Shown here in pieces: positions 49,846-57,766 of a DNA stretch of 64,000 bases. This stretch comes from Chrysemys picta bellii (Eukaryota; Chordata; Testudines; Emydidae): contig NC_088794.1 in assembly GCF_011386835.1 (NCBI RefSeq), forward strand, positions 66,046,506 to 66,110,505, written 5' to 3'. Each line of letters starts with the position of its first letter. The stretch's first letter is position 1. The notes beneath the pieces are model-generated. The model was given only the letters and a program-made list of their open reading frames with translations. It searched no databases and was not told the DNA's origin. The position numbers were made by a program, and so were the translations under genes.

Positions 49846-50025
49846 TGGGAGCGCCACCAGCTTTTCTGCCGCCCTAGGTGATGGAAGGTCCCGCCCCAAA
49901 ATGCTGCCCCCCCCCACAGAGGCGGCGGAAGGTCCCGCCACCGAAATACTGCCGCAGTCGCCACCCCCCAAATTGTAGTGCCCTAGGCGACCGCCTAGGT
50001 CACCTAAAGGCTTGCGCCGGCCCTG
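49846..50025. mobile_element. 180-bp hAT MITE with perfect 8-bp duplication
   Basis: ATGGAAAG flanks both sides (49,838-49,845 and 50,026-50,033). The right end GCGCCGGCCCTG has the CAGGGCCGGC signature (in complement) of the elements at 18,306 and 29,288; the left end is worn (TGGGAGCGCCACC). GCCGCCCTAGGTGA near the left and CCTAGGCGACCGCCTAGG near the right resemble the subterminal GGCGGCCGCC block of the transposase-bearing copy at 23,866. Confidence 0.85.
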
Positions 50026-50242
50026 ATGGAAAGATTCCTATTTACTTAACTGAGAGTTGGTTCAGGCCCTAAATGATCAAGCTGGTTGCTGTTTGTATTA
50101 TAGCTGTGAAACTGTAAGGTGCTATTATAGATGACAATTTCCTAATTCAACAAGTGTTGTATCCATCATGGGGGAATTCTATATTAGACCTCATCTTGAC
50201 AGAAAAAGAATTGATTAAAAAAATAATAATGGTGGTAGCACG

Positions 50243-50471
50243 TAGGGTTGGCAACTTTGTATTTAAAATGAGGGACTGTTTTCTTAGCACCCCCACCTCA
50301 CCCTCCTCCCACTATTATTATTATTATTAATTAATATTAAACAGCACTCACCTACATTCACCAGGGGTATTTCTTGCTGCTTTTTGCAGCAGTCAACAAC
50401 TCCTGATCTTATTGTACAGAGATGAAAAAATAAGGGGCATCCCTTGTAATAAGGGATTGTTGGCAACCCTA
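50243..50471. mobile_element. 229-bp DNA-transposon-like MITE
   Basis: Perfect 13-bp terminal inverted repeats: TAGGGTTGGCAAC (50,243-50,255) and GTTGGCAACCCTA (50,459-50,471), extended by a looser match (TTAAAATGAGGGACTG against AAGGGATT). I see no convincing target duplication, so the superfamily is uncertain. The TAGGGTNRNCA-type end resembles the hAT MITE at 54,644. It contains an ATT-rich run and no coding sequence. Confidence 0.65.
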
Positions 50472-50579
50472 CAAGTGATCCTGACTTGATCACATTTGTT
50501 ATGTACACACTGAATAAAGTCCAAACCAGTAAAATAAATATTTGGTGCTTTTAAAGGGCCATTTTCTCAAAACTAATAA

Positions 50580-51400
50580 AAATTATAAGCCAAATCAGCT
50601 GGAAGAAAGGATTTAAACAGAAAAACGTGAGTGAGAATTGGGAACTGATTAAGAACACTTTACTAGATGCCCAATTGAGAAAGAAAGCCATACTGGTTAT
50701 AAAAGAGCCTGGCTTAGAGGGGAAGTGAAGGCAAATATAAAAATGTAAAATAAAAAATGTTAAAGGGAAAATTGATAGTAATTAATATAAATGAGAAACT
50801 AGCAGAGTTAAGGACAATAAGGACTTTTTAAAGAGTATTAGGAACAAAAAGAATCCTAAATGGCATTGGTTCATTACTGCATGGAATAAAATTGTCAATA
50901 ATAATACAGAAAAAGCAGACATGTTCCATAAACATTTCTGTTCTGTGTTTGGGAAAAATCAGATGATGTCTTATGTTATGATATTAATCTAGTTAGCCTA
51001 ACAGAGAGAAGGTTGGGGGGGGAGGAGTTCACTTGATCATAGCCTATAGTACCTTAGAGGGGGACAAATGTTTGATAATGGGCTCTTCAGACTAGCAGAC
51101 TAAGGTATAACAAGATTCAATGGCTGGAAGTTAAAGCTAGACAAATTCGGACTGGAAATAAGGTGCAAATTTTTAACAGTGAGGGTAATTTACTACTGGA
51201 ACAATTTACCGAGGGTTCTGGTGGATTCTCCATCACTGGCAATGTTTATATCAGACTGGATGTTTTTCTAAAAGATCTGCTCTTGTTCAAATAGGAATTA
51301 TTTTGGGGAAGTTCTAGGGCCTGTGTTATATAGGAAGTCACATTAGATATCACAGTGATCCCTTCTGGCCTTAGAATCTATGAATATATATGATGCAAAA
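50580..51400 (+). mobile_element. CR1 LINE, plus strand, internally deleted
   Basis: The left part (about 50,640-50,950) contains AGAGTTAAGGACAATAAGG and GGAACAAAAAGAATCC and GTCAATAATAATACAGAAAAAGC, which I recognise as the CR1 ORF2 segment between the endonuclease and RT domains. It then passes within about 150 bp into the 3' part: GCTAGACAAATTCGGACTGG, GTGATCCCTTCTGGCC and the end TAGAATCTATGAATATAT. Over a kilobase of RT-coding sequence is therefore missing. No open frame remains. The family is firm; exact ends are approximate. Confidence 0.75.
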
Positions 51401-52084
51401 ATAATTACTGAAAATCTTGCTATGGAGATGATCACTAATATTAGGAATGTTTGGTATGACTGCATGAGGATTTCTTATAAGAGTTCATGTTTGGCTGTAT
51501 CAACCCTGCCCTGTATCTTTCTCTCCCCTCCCCCCAATTTATAAAAATCACAAATGTCCAAAGTTATTACCTTTTAAATAGACCTACAAAATGTCCCACT
51601 TCATCCTTTCCAATTTAACTTATTTTAAAAATTTATTTAATTATTTTCTTTACATACAAAAGAGTAAATTCTAAGTATATTAATATAAATGCATTAAATT
51701 GAACATTCTTTAATTACAATAAACAGCAATTACAAAAATTGAGTCCTATTTTTAATATCTGTCTGATTACAGAAGTAGGATAGCTACAGATTTTTTATTA
51801 TTATAGGATTTTATTCACAGGCACTTGATTCGTTTGCCATTTATTTATTTAAATTTCTAAAATGACAAGCTGCACCAATTTTCAACACTCCTCACAATTA
51901 TTTAAAAATACAATAAAACAAGGTAAGCACTCCCAGCACATTTAAGATAACAAACGTTACCTGTTTTTCACCCCAAGTATTGCCAGTTCTCTTTTTATAT
52001 CTGTGTTTTCCCCCCTGGGCGTCACAGAAATGAATGCTTGTTAACACATTCATTTAGCTCACCCTATATTAGGCAGATTGCTTT
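51401..52084. other. AT-rich sequence without recognised features
   Basis: Very A/T-rich with long TTTAATTATTT-like runs between 51,620 and 51,920. Nothing else can be supported. Confidence 0.5.
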
Positions 52085-52740
52085 ACTCTACCTCTCCTTC
52101 CATTTTCTGGATACACTGCAAGAAGGACAGGAGATACTTGTTATGGCTGCAACTTTATTATGTAGATGTCTGGGACTACCTGGCAGATAAAGTGTACCGT
52201 GCAGGCAAATCCATGCTTATTCAAATCAATTCTCTGGGGCTTCCACCAGCCCCCCTTTGTTTCCACCCAGGTCCCCCAGCCAACCCATGGCTTGGACCTT
52301 ACCATCCACCAGCCTCGCAAGAGGGTTAAGTTGGGCTATGAGAATGGGGGGGGGGGGGGGGGGAAGGGGAGTCCCCAACCCCCATTCTGTTCCTTTATCC
52401 AGTACCTCCTTTTAAGTCCTTTACCAGGCCATTTATCTGGTCATTGGCTGCCTTCTCTGGACATCCACCACAAGGAGGCGCCAGCAATTTGCTTGGCTGC
52501 CTCCCCCCCAACCCAGCCGGGTTCCCAGACATATCCAAATGGCCTCTTGCTTAGCAGCCCTACTGGGGCAAAAGAACCCATTGTCCCATGTGTGATAGCC
52601 AAGCAGCACCAGCAGCTGCGTTGTCCTTTACCCAGTACTCAACAACTGCCCTCCACGGAGGGCCGTATAGGTGACCCACTCTCTGGATCCTTGAATTGAC
52701 AAAACTCCTTAAAAGAAAACAAAATAAACAACTTGTAAGC
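52085..52740 (-). repeat. terminal non-coding region of the DIRS-like element
   Basis: The region lies downstream of the RNase H remnant in element orientation. On the minus strand it includes CTACATAATAAAGTTGCAGCC near 52,150, a possible polyadenylation signal (AATAAA) close to the presumed end. It also contains an 18-G run on the plus strand (52,346-52,363). An open frame on the plus strand here (52,166-52,699) has no homology I recognise and is probably spurious. Confidence 0.45.
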
Positions 52741-52772
52741 TGGAGCCAAAAATCTCCATTCCACCGACCACA

Positions 52773-54157
52773 TCATATTCTGAGGTTCCAGAGAGCCAGT
52801 GGCATCTGCTCGGGTTCACTGCTAGCCCCTGGTGCAAGCTCATGAAATCTGTCAAACTGGAAACGAGACAAGGCATCTGCTATGCCATTATCCATGCCTG
52901 GCACGTGCTTGGAAGAAAAACAGATGTTGAAGATTAAACATTGTAGAACAAATGCCCTTACCAACTTCATAACCCCATGTGATCTGGAAGTTTGGCGATT
53001 GATAACCTGTACCACTGCCATGTTGTCACACCAGAAGCACACCCTTTTTATTAGTCAGCTCCAATCCCCAAATCACCACCTCAACTAAAATGGGGAAAAA
53101 TTCAAAGAGGGTCATGTCACGCACAACCCCATTTTGTGTTCAGGTGGTGGGCCGTTTTTGTGCACACCATTTGCCTTGATAAAACACCCCAAAACCTGTG
53201 CGCCCTGCCGCAGCTGAGTGGATTTTTAACTCCCCTTGTAATAACGATTCCTCCCTCCACAATGATACCCCATTAAATCAACTCAGAAAACTCTCCCACC
53301 CCCTCAAGTCTTCCTTCATCTCTCTAGTGACTCGTATATAATGGTGTGGCCTGGCTATGCCGGCTGTTGCCGCTGCCAGCTGGGCACAAAACACCCGCCC
53401 CAGGGCAACAAACTTGTAAGCAAAGTTCAGGTACACCAGAATAGATTGCAGTTCCTGCAGCATGAGTTTTTTAGTCCTACTGTTCTCTGGAGCAACCCCA
53501 ATAGCTCCTGAAGCTTATCATGAGGGAGCCAAGATACGCCTTCCCTGGTGTCCAGATCAATCCCCAGGTAGGTCAATGTAGTGGAAGGGCCTTCTGTTTT
53601 CTCCTCCGTTACGGGGTACCCCCAAATTTTTAGTCAGGGCCTGAAATATGTCCAACAGGTGAACACACTCATCTGACCTGGCTCGCCCTGCAAACAAAAA
53701 ATCATCCAAATAATACACTACTTGGTTTAGTCCCGCTGACCCCACCACTGCCCAGTGCAACATTGTACTGAATTTCTCAAAAGCTGCACAAGATACCGAA
53801 CAGCCCATGGGCATAGCCTTGTCCAAATAAAATTGCCCCTCAAAACAGAAACCGAACAGGTCAAAGTCCAATTGGGTGCACCGGCAGTAGTCGGAAAGCA
53901 GACTTGATATCACATTTAGTCATTATTACCCCAGGACCATGTGCCCCAATGATACAAACTGGTAAATCAATGGAGGAATAGTGTACGGCACATAGTGCCG
54001 GGTCTATTCTATCATTAACAGAGCCACCTTGCGGTCTTCTTGGGGACCAACCCTGGAGGGAAACTCTCCAATGTGCTATAGGTAATTGAGTAAATGGCCC
54101 CGCTATCCTGCCCTCCTTTAATTCTTGTGTAATCTTTTTTTGAACAATATGTCCCAT
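52773..54157 (-). pseudogene. reverse transcriptase - RNase H of DIRS-like element, decayed
   Basis: Three or four overlapping minus-strand pieces in different frames cover the RT and RNase H. The RT N-terminal piece (54,157-53,861) includes VQKKITQELKEGRIAGPF and the catalytic-region motif KCDIKSAFRLLPVHP. The next (53,913-53,557) has DKAMPMGCSVSCAAFEKFS and the YLDD box. A third (53,463-53,278) carries LNFAYKFVALGRVFCAQL and HHYIRVTREMKEDLRGWESF, the connection region. The last (53,042-52,773) is RNase H with CFWCDNMAVVQVINRQTS and ALSRFQFDRFHELAPGA. Frame changes near 53,860-53,910, 53,590 and 53,050-53,280 disable it. The order and motifs make the identification secure; DIRS versus a related clade is less certain. 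Confidence 0.82.
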
Positions 54158-54304
54158 CCCAGCACTGACTTTAATTTTTTTGACATCAAATGAGTCCTAT
54201 TTCCCACAAAAGGGATCCAAAATCCTGCTGTAAACCCCTCCCACAAATATGCCCCATCTGCCCTGTTAGGGTAATCCCATAGGAGAACCCTTAACACATC
54301 TGGC

Positions 54305-55845
54305 CTAACTGGCATTGGAGCCCATGCCCATTGCACCACCCCCAGCTCGCCCCCCTCCCCAGCTTGTGCTCTGTGTCCCAGACCCTGTTCCACCCACGCC
54401 AAACCTGCAGTTGGTGCTTGCGCCGACCCCGTTCCTGTTTCCTCCCTGTGATCTTCCCTTCCCACTCTGGCAACCATGGGCTGAATGGGTCCCAAAACAT
54501 ATCTCGCAAACATGCCTGTATCTATGGGGGCTGAGAAAACAACCACCATCATTAAATGCCCAGCAAATACTATTACGGGCCTCGGGCCCCTCCCGAGCTT
54601 GCTGTGGTATGAACAAACCACTGTCTATGTGAACTCCTGGCGCTAGGGTGACCAGACAGCAAGTGTGAAAAATCAGGACAGGGGGTGGGGGGTAATAGGA
54701 GCCTATATAAGAAAAAGACCCAAAAATCGGGACTGTCCCTATAAAATCGGGACATCTGGTCACCCTACCTGGCGCCCTTGGTGTCATCCACTCCAACCAC
54801 AGTATGCGATGAGGGATGTCCCACCTTATCCCAGTTTGTGTTGCTGCCCTTAATTGAAACTGGTCATCATAATTAAACCAGGACATGCCCTCACACCTAT
54901 TGTGTGCCTGCCTAATTAGGTCCATATAATTAACCAAGGCAGGGCTCCTCTCTGGGTATGCCTGTACTATAACACCTGTATAGATGAGGAAGGCAGCCTC
55001 CCAATTTTCCTATGCTCTAGGCACCCTTGGCCTCTTGGGCAGCTCGCTGTTCTGCTTGCCTTGCCCATATTTACTGTCTGTCAACACCTCCCTGTGCAAT
55101 AGGGATAGTATGTCCACGTATTCGCCTCTCAGGATTTTATCTTTAGTTGTACTGAGTAGGTGAACTCCCATCGAGTCAGGACTGCATGGAGGGAGTTCCG
55201 CAGAGCCCTGCTCCCGCATAGGCCCCCTGAGAGTCTCTACTCTGTCTCATGAGGTTACATGCCCTGATGGCCGATGAGTCCCCATGTGCCCATGGCCTTC
55301 GTTCCCAACACGGGCCCGCCCATGTCCTGCTGCCCAAACTTGAGGGTATTCTGGGCCTACCTTGTCACACTGTGCAGGCCTCTCACATCTAGCTGCCTGA
55401 AGCTGCTGCAGTAAATGCAAATTAGCTTGCAGCAGCTGTGTAATACCATCAGTGCGCCCAGTGAAGGTGCCACCCCTAGGTGGGTCTGCCCAGGCTTTTG
55501 GATCTCCCACTCCTGGGCCCAGAGTATTTAATACCCCAGTAGGCTCACTCCTGTCCCTCTCAAGTGAACGCATTGAGTGACTGGTTGAGCACCAGCCCTG
55601 CACCTCGCTATGGCCCCTGCAACTGCCACCCTTGCCAGGCTGGGAGGCCGGATACCACCTCTGCCACCCATCCGCCCAACCTCTGTGTGGTTCAGATCAC
55701 CCTCACCCCTGAGATCAGCATTACTCCCATCCCTTGTGTTCAGTGGAGGAGAACATCCTGGTTCTGGGTGACCTTGTGCCCTTTGGAAGCGTTGTAATGC
55801 TGTGGAGAAAACCTCAGAAACAATTTCACTGACCACTTGCTGCAC
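54305..55845 (-). pseudogene. gag-like ORF of DIRS-like element, interrupted
   Basis: The best-preserved part (54,937-54,305) begins VNYMDLIRQAHNRCEGMSWF and NYDDQFQLRAATQTGIRWDI, then, past the MITE insertion, ICWAFNDGGCFLSPHRYRHV and CEICFGTHSAHGC, a zinc-knuckle-like cluster. Upstream (55,219-55,010) MGVHLLSTTKDKILRGEYVD continues the same protein in element order. The frame from about 55,015 reads ENWEAAFLIYTGVIVQAYPE into the VNYMDLI piece after a stop. A still more N-terminal segment (about 55,845-55,247) has a Gln/Leu-rich stretch LLQANLHLLQQLQAARC. Stops and frame changes separate these parts. No gag function can be claimed for this copy. Confidence 0.65.
54644..54767. mobile_element. 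124-bp hAT MITE inside the DIRS-like gag
   Basis: A perfect 8-bp duplication CCTGGCGC flanks it (54,636-54,643 and 54,768-54,775). Inverted repeats TAGGGTGACCAGA and TCTGGTCACCCTA (one mismatch at AGAC) bound a palindromic interior with GTGAAAAATCAGGACAG and ATAAAATCGGGACATC. With its duplication it adds 132 bp, exactly 44 codons, so the gag frame on the minus strand stays open across it. Confidence 0.95.
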
Positions 55846-56230
55846 AGCTCTGCTGACTACCCCATTAATCCATACAGCCTTCCCACCCGCATGCGTGGAC
55901 GCTTCCCCTCAGTCATTCCCCTCCCTCAGCCCATGAGGCTGCCCCGGGTTATTAAACACACCACCCTGGGCATTAGCAGCCCCCGTACTGGTGAGCACTC
56001 CCTGCCCCAGAGACTTGCCCCACCCAGGTCTCGTACCTTTTTGCCCTTCGGACCTCACATTCCGGGGGGGGGGGGAGGAACGACCGGGATGGGGGTGTTG
56101 AGTCATTGCTGCAAAGCTGACCACTGAGTACCCTTTTTACAGCCGTTTCTGACCTCCTTCCCCCCATCCCCCATAAAGCAGAGTGGTCCTTATGGGGTAA
56201 GCCCCAGACAAACTCTGCCCCACCTTAGTG

Positions 56231-56984
56231 GTGGTGCAGTCATTCTAAGCCTTTGGCTGCTTTCTTCCCTTTATTTGTCAACCTCTCCCCATATCCATGT
56301 GCACTGGTGTTTTACCTCTTGGCTCTTTTCAGCATATTGCACATCTAATTCAGGTTTGTTTTCTCTTTCAGGGATCACCTTATCATACATAATGTATAAC
56401 CTTTTCTGTTCAGCAGATTTCCAATGCTTTTTCACTGATTTGGTCATCATACGATAGCTTTAAGTACTGCCATTTTGCCTGCTGTAAGTGACATCCTGAG
56501 CCTCCCAAAGCTTCTCCTGTTGCCTTTCTCAGGAACACATTTCTTGAGCAGTATCTTATTTCTAACTGGATTTCTTCCTGAAACTCTGTTGCTCTTTAAC
56601 AGGGGTGCCAGCACACTGATTCACCATGGAATACAATGCACTAAGATTACTGCACCCCAAAAATAATGTAATAAATGTCTAATTATTTTAGAATTATTTA
56701 TACTACATATAGGTTAGGTAACACTTAATAACTCCCTAGAAATGGTTGTTCTTTTTCTCAAAAATCTATGAGAACACAAGGGTCTTAATTCTTCATTGAG
56801 CCTATGTGTAGGTGTATGGAAAATTAAGAAGTGCTGACCCTAGCTAAAATGTGTATACACAAACTAGGACTACAGTCACTGTGATGAGCTGTCTTTTGAA
56901 TACAGTAGCTTGGCTAGTTTCATGGTAAAGAACTTCTGCCATCATTTGGCTTTGGTACTCCTGCTGAATGCAGTCATCTAGATG
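56231..56984. other. unannotated AT-rich sequence
   Basis: No coding or repeat homology is recognised. A short T/C-rich part at 56,270-56,420 gives a plus-strand ORF without motifs. Confidence 0.5.
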
Positions 56985-57265
56985 CTTATCATTATTATAA
57001 TGGCACCTAGATGCCTCAATTGAGATTAGGACCCCAGTGTGCTAGGTACAGTACAAACATATAGTAAGAAACAGTCCCTGTCCTGAAGAGCTTCCAATCT
57101 GTATAGATAAGGAAGACAAAGGGGTGGGGGAGAAGGGGGAAACAGTGGGACAGAGAAATGACTTGCCCAAGGTCATGTGGCTGATCAGTGGCTGACCCAG
57201 GAATAAAACCTGAGTCTCCTAATGCCCAGTCCAGTGCTCTGTCCATTAGACCCCACTGCCTCTTG
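56985..57265 (+). repeat. MIR-like SINE, near full length
   Basis: TAATGGCACCTAGATGCC, CCCCAGTGTGCTAGGTACAG, GAAACAGTCCCTGTCCTGAAG, GACTTGCCCAAGGTCATGTGG and ending GTCCATTAGACCCCACTGCC follow one continuous SINE consensus on the plus strand. It is the best preserved of the MIR-like copies in the window. Confidence 0.8.
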
Positions 57266-57618
57266 TGATTTCACTTATAAGCATCTCAATATTTAAAATA
57301 CAACAGATTTCATCTATTTTATTATCTTTTTAGGTGTATGATCAATAAACATCATATTTATCTCACAGCGATTCTTTTGGTCTAGACTGGCTGTATGTCT
57401 AACCTCATTTAATTTTGAGCATTCTTACTTTCACAATACAACTTGTTAACCTGGGTTCACTGTTGCACAGCAATAGTTGCTGAATAATTCTGCAGCATAT
57501 CAACTTTATAATGACTAGCCAAGGGACAAATCCTGAAATCCTTACTCACTTTTCACTCACTTCTTATTTAAAATTCCCATTGGCCCTAAGAAATGGCAAG
57601 CTAACACTAAAGATAAAG

Positions 57619-57752
57619 TATCAGAGGGGTAGCCGTGTTAGTCTGAATCTGTAAAACGCAACAGAGGGTCTTGCATCTGAAGAAGTGAGGTTCTTACCCA
57701 CGAAAGCTTATGCTCCCAGTACTTCTGTTAGTCTCAAAGGTGCCACAGGACC
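57619..57752 (+). mobile_element. 134-bp short retroelement with hammerhead-like core
   Basis: It is flanked by a perfect 14-bp direct repeat CACTAAAGATAAAG (57,605-57,618 and 57,753-57,766). The head TATCAGAGGGGTAGCCGTG then TTAGTCTG and the tail GTTAGTCTCAAAGGTGCCAC identify the same family as 17,000-17,136. In the middle are a CTGANGA box (57,677-57,683), a hairpin, a GAAA box (57,702-57,705) and a short GC-TTAT-GC hairpin followed by TC. This arrangement matches a minimal hammerhead ribozyme except for one extra A and an unclear stem I. Hammerhead motifs are known from Penelope-like elements, so such an origin is plausible. There is no coding sequence. Confidence 0.8.
57665..57730 (+). 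ncRNA. candidate hammerhead ribozyme remnant
   Basis: Core boxes: CTGAAGA (57,677-57,683; position 7 is free in the consensus CUGANGA) and GAAA (57,702-57,705). Between them GTGAGG (57,685-57,690) and ACCCAC (57,696-57,701) form an imperfect stem II. After GAAA, GC (57,706-57,707) and GC (57,712-57,713) close a TTAT loop as a very short stem III, followed by T57,714 and C57,715, the expected U and cleavage-site C. An extra A at 57,684 and weak pairing for stem I argue against present activity. Confidence 0.4.
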
Positions 57753-57766
57753 CACTAAAGATAAAG

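Larger units (their letters stand above)
52085..56230 (-). mobile_element. DIRS-like retrotransposon remnant, minus strand
   Basis: Read from high to low coordinates it holds gag-like fragments, reverse transcriptase, RNase H and then a non-coding terminal region. The RT (YYLDDFLFAG) and RNase H (GMDNGIADALSRF) sequences match the kind I know from DIRS/Ngaro-type tyrosine-recombinase elements of frogs and turtles, rather than gypsy or ERV. The gag fragment carries a CWAFNDGGC zinc-knuckle-like motif seen in the same elements. The tyrosine recombinase expected after RNase H is not recognisable, so it is deleted or lost. A 124-bp hAT MITE sits in gag. Outer limits are estimated from where recognisable sequence and composition change. 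Confidence 0.65.

Noticed and set aside
52166..52699. 177-codon plus-strand ORF
   Set aside because: Runs through an 18-G tract in the non-coding end of a minus-strand retroelement; no homology recognised.
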